A DNA stretch of 64,000 nucleotides, taken from contig JAKMXF010000335.1 of assembly GCA_024704765.1 (NCBI GenBank), forward strand, positions 1-64,000. The letters are read 5' to 3'. Position numbers and translations under genes: made by a program. The stretch comes from Oopsacas minuta. Taxonomy: Eukaryota > Porifera > Hexactinellida > Lyssacinosida > Leucopsacidae. The notes beneath the pieces were generated by a model. That model made no database searches, had not been told where the DNA came from, and was given only the letters and a program-made list of their open reading frames with translations. Positions 32,101-42,356 of this stretch are shown piece by piece (position 1 is the first letter of the stretch; each line of letters opens with the position of its first letter).

Positions 32101-35100
32101 TCATGTGCTCCATATATTTGTGAGTACCATTTCTTTCCTCTTTCAAATTAATTAAGTTTACAATATAAAAATTACAGGCAAATGTAAGTATTATTTCGTT
32201 TTTGGTAGAAAAATGGCTTCATTGGGTATTGATTAGAGGAATATTCGGACAATTCAAAGAGCATTCGCTTTAGTCCTGACTAGTAAGCTATAACAGACTA
32301 ACACGCCAATCATCGTATACCATACTAGCAAACGGATAAATTACGTATTTGAGTAGAACATATTTCCCTAATCAGCTAATGGAATACATTAAGAGGACAT
32401 TAATATTAATATTAACAGAATCAATGAATTATTTAGTAATTATAGAACTTATTAGGCTGCTTTAGGCACTGGACACAGTGATAATATAATACAGCTAATA
32501 TAATGGAAGCTCGAATAATTCGATTGTCGCGAATTTTACTTTGCCGATTTCCGTTAGCCGAGTTCGTATGGAGTAAGTTGGCCCAATTATGCTATTCCAT
32601 TTAAAAGATGGCTAAATGAAATCGATGAAATATAATTCATTAATCAACTGACAGTTTGGTTAGTCGGGTAAATATGTATTCAAACAAGAAAAGTATTAAC
32701 AAAACCGCGAATCAGCGAGATATTTCACAATATCAGAGTGTCATGGCCGCTGAAACGTGAAAATCGGAATTGTATTGCTATTTGAATGCCAAATTATTAG
32801 CTAATCTGTTACACCCAATAAAATTCTAAATCTGCCCATATTTGCACTGCTATTATCATATACGACTAGGAGCTGTTCAAACCTTACGCAACGTAACAGG
32901 GGTGTAAAGTGTGACACTCTCATTCTTTTTGTGTTACAAGAAGCGTAACACAGGGAGGGACCTTGGAGGGGTCAATTTTTCGGGAATTTTGCATTACGTA
33001 ACGTTTGAGTGACCCCTTACCCAATATCAGCTTGAAGAACAACTAATAAAGTATTAAATAACATTGTGTATAAAGAAACAAGAGTTCATCCCTAGGTTCA
33101 ATAAATGAGATATTCATAATACATATGCAGAGTGAAACCGAATCAAAATACAAATTACATTAATATTCAATATTGCAAATTACACAAACGTCACTATCAA
33201 ACCAAAATAGCATACAAACAATACAATGTGGTTGCAGGTGCAGGAAACATTACGCCATCATAATGATATTATCACACAAATTTCAAAGTATGTCTAGGTA
33301 ACCATGATTACAGGTTACTGAATTTGATATTATACATAAATGTACTATTCCTTATTAATTAAGTGTATTGTGTAAGATTGTTATTATTAGTATGGCGTGT
33401 TATTCAACAGAGGATAGTGAGATAGGAGATATCAGAGTTGATGAGTTGGAGAGTCTAGTATTCGTAGCAGGCGGTAGAGGCGGGTATAGACCTGATTTGT
33501 TGCTGGCTAAAATGACAAATGTAGAAGCAGAGATGTTAGTTTGTAATTGCTGCAATGGTATCACATGGGAAGCTTGTATTACTGATGAATTGCATAAAAC
33601 TGGCTGTAGAGATTGTCTTAAGATTAGTGGACTAAATGCAAGGCCTTGGGAGAAGGGAAGGAAACTGGTAGAAGGACTGGCTTGTAAATGCCCTCTGGAT
33701 ATGAGAGGGTGTGCTTGGACAGGGCATCTGAGGGATCTAGGTGGTCATTGGGATGAATGCTTTAAGAGAAGGAAAGAATGCACACTTAACTGTAAACAGA
33801 TAATAGCACAAGATTGCATTGCAGCTCATGTACAGAGATATTGTCCTAACCGAGCAGTTACATGTCAATACTGTGGTAAGATTGTACAAGCTAGAATTAT
33901 ATCAAATCATGAGGCAAACGTGTGCATGGAAATACCAACTCCATGTCCAAAAGGCTGTGGATATCAAGTACCAAAGAAAAGCGTATCAGCGCATATACAG
34001 ACTGAATGTAATTGTGTCGGTATACCGTGTGTGTTCAGAGAAATAGGTTGTGATGTTAGTGTTAATAGAGGTGATATGCAAGAGCATTTGCTTGAGGACT
34101 GTCCACAACATTTAACTCAATTAATGCTAGAATTTAAGAAGATGACTGGGAAATATGAAGAAGCGATGAGACGGATTGAAGGACTGGAGAGGGAGAAAAC
34201 AATAATGAAAAAACAGATGGCTGATAGAAGAGGGATTTATGAGAAAATTACTTCTGATGAATCTGATGATGCAATGAACTGATTTGATGATACTACTACT
34301 ACTTTCATTTCTTTGTTTTTGTATTTCTTAATTTTATATAAAGTGACATACAATAAGCACTACATTATGTGTTATCTACATCTATTAGGTCACAGTTTAG
34401 GCCTTTAGGTCAATGGTTTATGATTGGGAGTCCACAGGGGTGTGATTGTCTATGTATTGGGTCCACAAAAATAAGTAAAAGTATGAAGTGTCCAAAAGGG
34501 GGGAGTACTGCATGAGACAGTATATGTTGTAAATTTGTTCTCCATGAATATGCGGACGAGGAGCATTTCATTGTTAGATGAAGGTCTAGTGTAAAGGGCA
34601 AATTTCTATTTTCATTAGGATGCGGAATTTTGGAAATAAAATTTTAAAGCAAAATATGCAAGAGCAGACTTAGTAACATGTGGAGCTTATTCACATCGAT
34701 ATAATTGTGAATAATTACATTATTCTTGTGATAGCAAATTTGATGCAGGCTACAGGGCTGAAACAAGTTTCCAACTTGCTAACAAATGGAAGGGCGAATT
34801 GTTGAGTTAATTAATGCTAAAGTGTATATGTCATAAATACACACAAATGACAGAATAGTAAATAATAAACTTACTTCAACATTATACCAATCAGCCAATA
34901 CAATAACATTCAATCCCTTCACAGTAACATCATTATACAACTTCTCTATCTCCTCACTATAAAACTCATCCTCTGTATCAACTATCATAAGAGTACCGTA
35001 ATCCCCCGCATCAAAACAGGTGTATGGTTCTCCTAATACATCAACATAGTAATCTAGTTGTCGTAAATGTAACCATAATTCCCGGAAGTTTGTATGTACA

Positions 35101-38100
35101 TGGTCAGCATGCCAGTCTAAGGGCTGTTGTTGAGAGGGAGCTCCATGTTCTTCATGTTTTTCTCCTCCCTGATTATGTGGGCCCTTTTGATGTGTCCCCA
35201 GCATAGGGTACAGGGTGTCACGCGGGAAATAGCCCCCTGGGTATCTCAGGTTATGAAATTGGTCCCAAAGGATGCGCTTCTCACGCGGGGGAGTTGGTAC
35301 GATACGCATGTTTATAGGGAATGTTATTGTATTAGTTAGAGTGGTTTGTTCTGTGTCTGAGCCTGTTGAATGTTTCTGAGTAGGAGATGAGATTATTGCA
35401 GTTATCTATACAAAAATAATTAATATATATATAAAGATATGACGTAAGATCAGGCAAATCTGAATTCTAAGACAGCCTGGACTTGTTTTAAGTTCCACTG
35501 TTCCAATGCTGGCATAATCTATATTCCAGACTCACATAGCATTATTACCAAGGCCAAAGCAAGCAAATTTCAATTGATCAGACATAGTACAAAAGATATA
35601 TGGAAGCACCAAAGTTGGTTCCGAATGACTAATACTATTTCTATTAGTAGTCCATATGTTGGTCAGGTTGGACCTGACCAACGGAGCGTTTCCTAAAGCC
35701 ATAATTACAACAGAACCCGACAAGCATATTTCTGGTATATTACAATTTCAAGCTAATGTCTCGTCTAATTCTAGCATAACTTAGAGCAATATTCTGCATT
35801 TTCATTTACGTATCCAGATTCCAGACATTATTATATTAACCATAAGCTAAATAATAAATGTCACAACGAGCCGAGTTAATGGCCAGAGTCCGGCCCAAAG
35901 CATGCCTCCAAGCTACATTTAGAATATTTCTAGAAATTGAATAAAAATTGATGAACCAGATGTAGTCAAAACAGCAATTTGATAATACGTAATTTCAAAT
36001 GTAGAGTCAAAAACTGCGATTTGATATTATTTGATTTTAATTCAACAAAAGGAATGAGAATTATTTCAAAATTAATAGGGCCGGTTATTCGGTACACTAA
36101 AGTATAGGCCAAAGCTAGGACTCAGGGTGGCTTGCGACCTCCACTAAATAACTTCATTTCTTATTTCCTTTTACTAAAACTCTGTCCATCTCAAATATGA
36201 GCCCAGTATTCCACTGAGACGTTAGTTTGAAAGAGACAGAGTGGTCCTCAGCTCCACTCCGACCCAGAGCACTTATGAGTGATAGCAGGGTCGCTAATGG
36301 AGCAGAGCCTTGGGCCGGTGTGGGCCTACAAAAGCTCCCTCAAAAGGAAGCAAATGTAGGTATAACGAAGAAAGCTTTTGTTTATGTTTATTGGTTACAC
36401 TCTCGAGACACGACTATTTCCTTCCAACTAAAGTAGAAACTCATGAGGAAGAAAATACTGGACAGTGTATGTACGGAGTATGTCTTTTTCTCTGCTTTTA
36501 TACTTTTCTATCTGCATATTATATACTCAATGATATATTGAAAACAAATTTAGAAACAGAGCTAGAATCAACTAAAATAGTTAGGTTCCAATTTCAGGGA
36601 AATATGGATAGTATGCATATAAATTAGTATAAAAGCAATTAGGAAGACATATTCAGTAGAATCTCTCAATACTTTACTTATGAGTTTTATCATTGAGTGG
36701 AGGGAGGTTCTTGCTGTTCAAAAGCCGTTCCCGACTGGCTTACTTCGTAAAGAATCTGATGAAATTGCTTTCTTCGTTATACCTACATTTGCTTCCTTTT
36801 GAGGGAGTGTTTGTAGGCCCACACCGGTCCAAGGCTCTGCTCCATTAGCGACCCTGCTATCACTCATAAGTGCTCTGGGTCGGAGTGGAGCTGAGGACCA
36901 CTCTGTCTCTCTCAAACTAACGTCTCAAGTGGAATACTGGACTTATATTTGGGATGGACAGAGTTTTTGATACAAGGAAATAAGAAATGAAATATGTTTA
37001 TATAAAATGTATGGGTATGATATGATGCTGGATGGTGCTGAGCACTGTAGGATGATTTTAGAACCATTGTTGGCCATAGGGGTGGACAAAAGTAATTTGG
37101 TAGTCGCATGATGCGGTGTACATGTTATAGGATCAGCGGAAATACGACTAACACTCCCAAACTCTGGTCAAAGGGGTCAAATATAAAATTGCCCTGAATC
37201 AGTTGAAATTAGTTCGTTTGCCAACGGCCCTGTTACCCTGAATACCTTTAGTATATTTAAATAGTAAAGATTCAAAAATATTGTCATTATCGAACCTGGG
37301 TACTTGCGCCCACAACACAATGTCATAACCACTAGACCATCACGGCCATCAAATGAAATTACTAAGTTGTGTCGTATTTGAGATATATTACTTTTTTCAC
37401 GCACACTGAACAGACGTAATCACAAATATCTGTGTAATTAAATGTCATAAATAAATAAATTCCCTCACCTGGCCTCTAACAACAATCTCCTCCTCTACTG
37501 GTTTGCTTACTCTAACTCTTACAGCCATCCAACCAGACCAAGGCCATAGCTTGTTCGAATAACTAATAGAAACATCCAGTTTATCTCCATTTTCTGAGGA
37601 TACAGGCTGCCAAACAGGCTTCTTAACAAAGTTCCCTACAACTCCCATACCGTTGAGTACAGTCACATTCACAGTCAGTGGGATAGACGTGTGAAATAGC
37701 GGCTGTGCACAGTAGGGCCACATGTAGGGACATTCTGTAGTGTCAAGATAAGCGGGACTGAATGATACGTGGGGCTTGTAGTTACTCAGAAGTTGGTATG
37801 CATGAAGCAGGTTTAGCTTACCATGACCCTATAATGAGAAAAAATGATTATACCTAGCATTTTGATTTTATTATAGTATTAATATATAAATATATACAAA
37901 GTGTGACCCTAGCAGCCACGGAGCAAGTAAATTAAAAGTGGTCAGACAAAATTGGAATTGGTGAGGGATAAATATAGTTGTAAGCGAGTACAGGCCAAGG
38001 CAAAAAGGAACTAAAATTAGGCAATTACCTGACCAGCCCTGCTGGCCTCACATAGCTCGTGAGAGTGTGAAACTCACTACACGACATTTTCCACCAGAAT

Positions 38101-41100
38101 TTTAGAATCCAGGTCAAATTTGTGAAAAATCGAATCTTATAAAATGATTGTACATTTGTACTACGTACACCTAAAACAATGTGTTTCTATTTGCAACAAC
38201 AGATTATCCAATATGTTTACGTGAGCTCACAAGCCACCAAAATTTACTACTATTGTGACACAATTACATAAGCTAAGATTTGAAATCCGTTGATGCGTAA
38301 ATTATAGATTTTGCTGTATGCTAGCTTCCTGGAATTGCATCATGACAAGGTTGGATATACAACTGGAAAGTAGAGTAATAATTACAAGAGTTTTAGTACC
38401 CTATGAGGCTATGAAATCAATAATGTCATATTACAGTAATTTAATATACAAATAATAATAGCGGACTAGGAATTATGACGTATATGCTTATGAGAGTATA
38501 GAACACAATCAGAAAGCCATTGTGTGAATATAAAGAATATACGTACATACCTGTTCAAACATGTTAGCATTCGGTATCTTGTTAGCTGACTCTATTAATG
38601 CTTGTTTAACAGAAGCAGGATTAACTTTATAAGTCTCTACAGCGGATGTGAGTAATGCTACAGCTCCTGCTACTACAGGGGAGGATACACTGGTGCCAGA
38701 TAGTGTCTTACAACCTCCATACATACCAGATCCTCTTACGCTACTTCCATAAGCTACTAGGTCCGGTTTCAGGCGACCATATCCTCCAGGAAGCTCCCAT
38801 GTTGTCATACCTATACGAATAATAATGGTGAATATATTATAAAATAGCTGGGTCTCATCAATCCATGAGATCCTTCTAGAAATCTAAGAAATTTGTCATT
38901 TCTACATCAAAATGTACAGTTAAGGAGTTAATAGTCTGTGAGATTTGACTGTTAGAGCCGAGAAAATCCGTGAGACACATAGAATATGATGGTACTGGCC
39001 AGATTAACCTGCAGTTACACAAGCCGATTACCTGCTGGGTCTACTTAGGTCTACTGCATATTAATTCAGCTAATACGTACCATGGATAAGGATTATTATT
39101 ACTTGTCTATTGTGTCTACCAACGAAATACTATCTACATAGAAACCTACCTCTGGAAGAGAAAGGTGCTATTCTGTTCTCGAAATCTACACCTCCTACCC
39201 CTATAACATCCATTTGATCAGCTGGGTTATTGAGAGTACCGTAGAGAGGTCCGTCATTACCAATAGCAGATACTAGTATTACGTTATTAGCAGATAATTC
39301 CCATACTTTATCCACAAACGGCTGATCTAAGAAATCTGGACCTCCTATGTGGAAACAAAATATATAGTCACAGAATAAATATACACCATACAGCTATAGC
39401 TATAGCTAAGTATTAAATAGTATTGGATTCCACGCTTTTCACCGTTAAGTAATACAAAAAGAATGGGGCTGTCACATTACACATGCCACACGTTACGTAA
39501 CATTTGAACGGCCCAAAAGCCCTCAGAAAAAGCCTTCTGCAGGGAGTAGTAGAAAAGCGCCACACGGAGGGCGGCCTTTCAGCTAGTACCCCTTAAGAGG
39601 TCGTATGTGACTGTATATAGCACTTTCCCACTATGATATATTACTAACCAATACTCAGATTAAGAACATTAACTTTAGAGTGCATAGCATAATTGAAGGC
39701 GTCTAAGAACCATGACGTGTAGCTAACTTGTTCATCAGTGAATACTCTGAATAGATACAATTCAGCATCAGGAGCTAGTCCCAAACACTCAGGACTCTGA
39801 CTAGCTATAACTCCTGCTACAAATGTTCCGTGTCCTAATACGTCATTAGGATTTCCCTCATCTGTCCAGTCCGTACGTTCTATTATATTCCTGAAGTGAG
39901 GATGCTTTCTTCCAAGACCTGTGTCGAATACCGCTACTCTATATGCAAAGAGATAGTATAAAATATCAGAGAGAATTCATATATTCATAATACAGTCGTT
40001 ATATCGAACTCAAAGGACAGCGATAATTGCTTCGGATAACTGGAGTTCTATATAATAAAGTTATGGTACTTTGACGGTTTGGGATCATGTTTGTACAATT
40101 TTAGCCTTCGATATAAGCGGGTATTTCAGTATTTCCGTGTTCGATATTACGGGAGTTGACTGTACACAAAAAATAATATACAAATGCTATAGCAAAATAT
40201 TATTGTGACAACTGAACGAATTTGATGGCTAATACATTAAGTATTAGCGTGTTCATAGTAAGTGAACCTAATCCAAATTTGTAAGTCGTTTCTTAAGACA
40301 GGGGAGAACTCTTTCATATCAGATTGTCTCATTTGAAATCTAATCATTCTGAATCACAAAATCAATCATGAATAATTATTTTTCTTATATAAACAGGGGA
40401 AGTGGTAGAATGAGATACGTATATATGTTTTAAACATCATAATAGTATACATTGTCCATATTGATACCATTCAGAGTTTGTTTTAAGGAGGCAGTTCGTA
40501 AAGAACAGTGCTAGAATGTCAAAAACTAGTAAAAATTACATTTAACTGTACGCAATAAGTTGTAGGCCTGACGATCCAATTCATAATAAATCTAACAGGA
40601 ACTCACTTGACTCCTTTACCAGTTATACCTCTACTCCATAATACATCAGCATCTACAGCAGAGGTTAACTGAGTGGGAATAACTCTCATCAGTCTCCTGC
40701 CTAGTGCAAACCTCTGAGATTCTCTCCTGTCAGAGTATACGTTCTTTGAGTTATATCCTAGATGTTTACGTAATTGGTTTGTAGCTACTGGATCAGCTGA
40801 TTCAGATCTGAGAGAGTATAGTATTGGTTAAAGTAAATTGGTGCAATTTGCCCTATGAGCATGCTTTGACCTAATATGGAAGTCTGACATTGTATGTACT
40901 ATGTAATACAAGGGTCCTAAAGTGCAGGTAGGTATAACGGGAAATCGGAAAGTATGCAGGACTATAGAGGTCGCAACAATTAGTTTTTCGGTAAAACTTC
41001 GACCAGCCGATACGCAGACAGGTCAGAGCCCAGACGGCCCTCAGGCATAGGACGAGGTTGTGACCTCTACGGACTAACCGTGTGAAGTTCTGTATAAAGT

Positions 41101-41527
41101 CTTCGTGTCCATCCGTACAGAGAAGTTTTGGATCTTTCTGAATTGAAGATTGAGCGAAATTCAAATTCTTTCTCGTGAACTTTTTCTGAGGGCTAACAGA
41201 TCGAATCAATTCGTGAGAATTCAACTGAACCTGGAAGACTTCAAATTTTTCGCGAATTTTACCATGTGAAAGTTCAATCACTGAAAAATCGCTGGGATAA
41301 GACAGCCCAGGATTATTTCGCGGAATTTCGCGCCAGGTCAAGTTTTCACTCAAACCTGTCAGAGCCTCAGATAGGATAGAACTGCGTTTCTCTTCAGAAT
41401 AGAAATTTGTGAAACTAACTATGTATTCAGTTTCTATAACGGATACTTGTATTGTTGGTAGTATAGAGAACACGTTAGCAACGCATAATGTCAATAGGAA
41501 TGTTGTTATGAGCAAGAGAGTTGGCAT
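23102..41527 (-). CDS. MBTPS1: Membrane-bound transcription factor site-1 protease (S1P), ten exons placed
   Basis: Exons: 41119-41527, 40607-40796, 39649-39938, 39150-39344, 38551-38810, 37469-37828, 34875-35405, 31289-31622, 23834-24057 and 23102-23324. Phases agree at all nine introns. The signal peptide is [17 protein letters not shown]. Prodomain motifs are [23 protein letters not shown] and VSPQKKF. The active site is complete: Asp in VAVFDTGLG, His in [11 protein letters not shown], Asn in AIGNDGP, Ser in [12 protein letters not shown]. The downstream domain keeps [41 protein letters not shown] and [10 protein letters not shown]1P cleaves SREBP, ATF6 and GlcNAc-phosphotransferase in the Golgi. 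The last placed exon ends LPYLFPI at GTGAGT, just where the TM helix should start; the terminal exon was not found. Ignoring that donor gives a stop at 23076 and 1013 residues. Confidence 0.9.
24254..24420 (+). mobile_element. hAT-type terminal sequence
   Basis: CAGTGGTTCTCAACCAGT at 24254 is the characteristic end of a widespread hAT group. The following AGTGGCAAAGATCG and TGTCACCAAATTTTC also fit. No matching right end or target duplication was found. It lies inside intron 8 of MBTPS1. Confidence 0.5.
24530..24815 (-). pseudogene. Frameshifted copy of the 98-residue ORF at 25889
   Basis: It starts [12 protein letters not shown] and [14 protein letters not shown] like the neighbour. A deletion of about 10 bp removes the codons for DDV and shifts the frame. 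Later codons still match when the frame is corrected, ending in the same GTGLVDF. It sits about 1.35 kb from the intact copy on the same strand, a tandem duplication within an MBTPS1 intron. Confidence 0.6.
24831..28700. other. Intronic DNA (MBTPS1 intron 8) without further supported genes
   Basis: Apart from the ORF pair, the stretch is AT-rich. ORFs at 25635-25841, 27063-27305 and 27378-27632 have no homology or duplication that supports them. The stretch 27000-27090 resembles the repeat inside the hAT element at 3948. The stretch 28420-28530 has paired CTAGGTTGC/GCAACCTAG motifs. Confidence 0.4.
25889..26185 (-). CDS. Unknown 98-residue acidic protein, tandemly duplicated
   Basis: No family is recognised. 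It begins [17 protein letters not shown] and has an acidic middle ([14 protein letters not shown]), then an aromatic, serine-rich end ([24 protein letters not shown]). There is no signal peptide or TM. The only support for a real gene is the diverged copy at 24530-24815, in which most of the reading frame remains recognisable. Both lie inside the long intron between MBTPS1 exons 8 and 9, on the same strand. They could also be part of an unknown repeat. Confidence 0.4.
   Translation of the reverse strand: MNRLSSNEIIQQGRLLLSNFTYWSLDDVEGPDDVFEDDYDSIASLNGVDMPTQNFRNNYSIWESGQSYIQKCIRYFWAKSSSTDSVNSLDFGTGLVDF
28715..28900. mobile_element. 186-bp MITE flanked by TA
   Basis: The left end is CAGTTTGAACCTCGTTAATA and the right end, reversed, is CAGTGAAACCTCGTTAATAC. 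TA flanks both sides (28713-28714, 28901-28902). This is the classic end structure of Tc1/pogo-type non-autonomous elements. It is inside MBTPS1 intron 8. Confidence 0.8.
28970..29159 (-). other. Possible orphan exon with a CxxC motif
   Basis: A good acceptor (TTCAATTTCAG) precedes an open frame: [20 protein letters not shown], then [31 protein letters not shown] and a stop. The helical segment followed by CxxCF recalls the N-terminal part of RPP21/C18orf21-type RNase P/MRP proteins, but the match is weak. ACTCAG followed by GTATGT could instead be a donor placed just before the CxxC. It is probably a gene fragment stranded in the intron. Confidence 0.3.
29187..29345. mobile_element. 159-bp MITE
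   Basis: The left end is CAGTCAAACCTGCTTAAAGG and the right end, reversed, is CAGTCAAACTTGTCTATAAT, followed by GGCC on both. The CAGTCAAACCTG end is common among Tc1/mariner-derived elements in invertebrates. The left TA is degraded. It lies between the orphan exon and the NHL pseudogene. Confidence 0.7.
29393..30658 (-). pseudogene. NHL-repeat coiled-coil protein, copy 2, at least three lesions
   Basis: A close paralogue of the intact gene at 51097-52365. [15 protein letters not shown] is followed by a frameshift near 30610, then [12 protein letters not shown] and a coiled coil. The longest intact stretch codes the propeller ([50 protein letters not shown]). A TAG near 29491 replaces the Gln of NGQGIGEF in the intact copy. 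The frame then continues [20 protein letters not shown] and VVCQKK, and a second frameshift precedes the shared end CLQFF at 29393. It lies in MBTPS1 intron 8 on the same strand. Confidence 0.8.
30810..31000 (+). repeat. Dispersed repeat, copy 2
   Basis: It matches 22505-22690 in order (ATGTCCTAATGGCATGGACG, ATGTGCGA, ATGAAAATT, TTGGGTATG). Its end (TTGTTGTTTTTATGAGCATA) also matches the region near 3948 inside the first hAT element. Confidence 0.5.
31822..31960. mobile_element. MITE whose right end overlaps an SRCR exon
   Basis: TA followed by CAGTAGACTCCACTTAATAT marks the left end (31822). The right side, reversed, reads CAGAACACTGGTTAATCGGG then CCACTTGGCT, matching the left end of the MITE at 22776. 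Internal sequence is short and AT-rich. The right TA is absent. Confidence 0.5.
31954..32119 (+). other. Orphan exon coding half an SRCR domain
   Basis: Between AACCAG and the donor GTGAGT is an open frame: [20 protein letters not shown], then [13 protein letters not shown] and [10 protein letters not shown]. The pattern DVNC-G-ETSLLDC followed by a final Cys-rich strand is the second half of a scavenger receptor cysteine-rich domain. No first half or partner exon was found nearby. It lies on the plus strand inside MBTPS1 intron 7. A six-base exon between ACAG and GTAAGT near 32178 is conceivable but unproven. Confidence 0.6.
32120..33367. other. Intronic DNA upstream of the nested TRAF-like gene
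   Basis: Contains a single pogo-like end near 32510 (GGAAGCTCGAATAATTCG) and the element at 32869-33016. Otherwise AT-rich without coding support. Confidence 0.4.
32869..33016. mobile_element. 148-bp element with TTCAAAC-TTACG-type ends
   Basis: The left end is GGAGCTGTTCAAACCTTACG. The right end, reversed, is GGGGTCACTCAAACGTTACG. Flanking triplets are CTA and TTA. Related ends, GTTACGTAACATTTGAACGG, lie near 39490. The 3-bp flanks would suit a Harbinger-type element, but this is tentative. Confidence 0.5.
33368..34282 (+). CDS. TRAF-type zinc-finger protein without MATH domain, nested in MBTPS1
   Basis: 304 residues. Residues about 56-83 ([12 protein letters not shown]...CRDCL) form a RING-like or degenerate RING segment. 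Residues 105-245 hold TRAF-type zinc fingers: [46 protein letters not shown] and [18 protein letters not shown], then [10 protein letters not shown]. Residues about 250-287 are a coiled coil. TRAF proteins couple receptors to ubiquitin signalling through a C-terminal MATH domain; here a stop comes straight after the coiled coil, so receptor binding would have to differ. Met9 ([10 protein letters not shown]) is an alternative start. It lies entirely inside intron 7 of the opposite-strand MBTPS1 gene, uninterrupted. Confidence 0.8.
   Translation: MCKIVIISMACYSTEDSEIGDIRVDELESLVFVAGGRGGYRPDLLLAKMTNVEAEMLVCNCCNGITWEACITDELHKTGCRDCLKISGLNARPWEKGRKLVEGLACKCPLDMRGCAWTGHLRDLGGHWDECFKRRKECTLNCKQIIAQDCIAAHVQRYCPNRAVTCQYCGKIVQARIISNHEANVCMEIPTPCPKGCGYQVPKKSVSAHIQTECNCVGIPCVFREIGCDVSVNRGDMQEHLLEDCPQHLTQLMLEFKKMTGKYEEAMRRIEGLEREKTIMKKQMADRRGIYEKITSDESDDAMN
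34283..34874. other. Intronic DNA after the TRAF-like gene
   Basis: AT-rich, with no gene. Shadow ORF at 34410-34601 only. Confidence 0.4.
36153..36992. mobile_element. Foldback element with arms of about 225 bp
   Basis: The left arm 36153-36375 and right arm 36767-36992 are reverse complements with few differences; both include GTGGTCCTCAGCTCCACTCC and GGGTCGCTAATGGAGCAGAG. The spacer is 391 bp. The arms read in opposite directions code nearly the same short peptide, which is a side effect of the inversion. It sits in MBTPS1 intron 6. No transposase is present and a target duplication was not defined. Confidence 0.75.
37283..37346 (-). pseudogene. tRNA-His(GTG)-like relic, 3' end lost
   Basis: GCCGTGATGGTCTAGTGGTT opens like an animal tRNA-His with an A box. 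The anticodon arm TTGTG-TTGTGGG-CGCAA pairs and presents GTG. The T arm starts CCCAGGTTCGA but then runs into ATAATGACAATATT instead of the pairing strand and acceptor stem. So the last 15 or so bases are missing. It is either a truncated tRNA gene or a tRNA-His-derived SINE head, in MBTPS1 intron 6. Confidence 0.65.
39993..40162. mobile_element. 170-bp MITE flanked by TA
   Basis: The left end is CAGTCGTTATATCGAACTCA. The right end, reversed, is CAGTCAACTCCCGTAATATC then GAACACGG. TA flanks both sides (39991-39992, 40163-40164). It lies in MBTPS1 intron 2. Confidence 0.7.
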
Positions 41528-42293
41528 GTTGATGCTATCTGAAACTACAGAGCATGATGTAGCCTCAAACTAATGCTCTGAAGCTAATCACAAAAATAAA
41601 ATTGAAAATCTTTTAGTTTTTCCGAAGTCAGAAGTATAATAAATATTACGTGTATAGAAAGTGGTATCATGCCATAGGGATTCGTGAGGGACACTTGTCT
41701 GGATATATCTATGAGACCCGCATTAATTAATCTTATATAGGAAACTATCACGAAGAAACATATCCCTGAACTAGTGTCTCACTCATTTCTCAAATCTCAT
41801 CAGAAGACCTCTCATTTCATAGTAGATATTTGAAAGTGTATGTGTAGGTATATGTGTATATTCAAAATGCTATAGAAATGATTATTTTGGTGCAGCTGGC
41901 TTGGTTCATTATAAGCGATCCTGATTACACAAATAGGTGAGCTACATGCGTCTGGAAAGTGGAAACATAAAATTAATTAATGAATTTCCATTCATGAGAC
42001 GCAACGATGTTTCCGCAGAAGTTTTGCAAAGTAAGTTTCTAGACTCATACGTCCGGACAGAACTACTCCACAGTTTACAGAATGTGCTGCCAAGATGTAT
42101 ATTAACCGCTACACTTGGTAGGCAGATTACATGTAGAACACATTGTGAAGGAATAATACCTCCAGTAAACAATAATTTACTGATGACTAATTTCAATGCT
42201 TGTTATTATATTATCATATTCTGCGGCTGGCGTTCATATTTAATGGAATCTTATTTGCTCAATTATATTATGTAATATACTATTCTATTATAT
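41528..42293. other. Region upstream of MBTPS1
   Basis: Holds the likely MBTPS1 promoter. ORFs on both strands at 41937-42275 overlap each other and have no family match, so I do not call them. Confidence 0.35.
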
Positions 42294-42356
42294 TACATTG
42301 CATAATACCTGTGTTGTATCTATGTAATACCTGTGTTGTATCTATGTAATACCTGT

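Noticed and set aside
36227-36915. Two near-identical short proteins on opposite strands ([13 protein letters not shown]-like)
   Set aside because: They are the two arms of the inverted repeat read in opposite directions; no other coding evidence.
41937-42275. 112-codon plus-strand ORF upstream of MBTPS1
   Set aside because: Fully overlapped by an ORF on the other strand; neither has a match.
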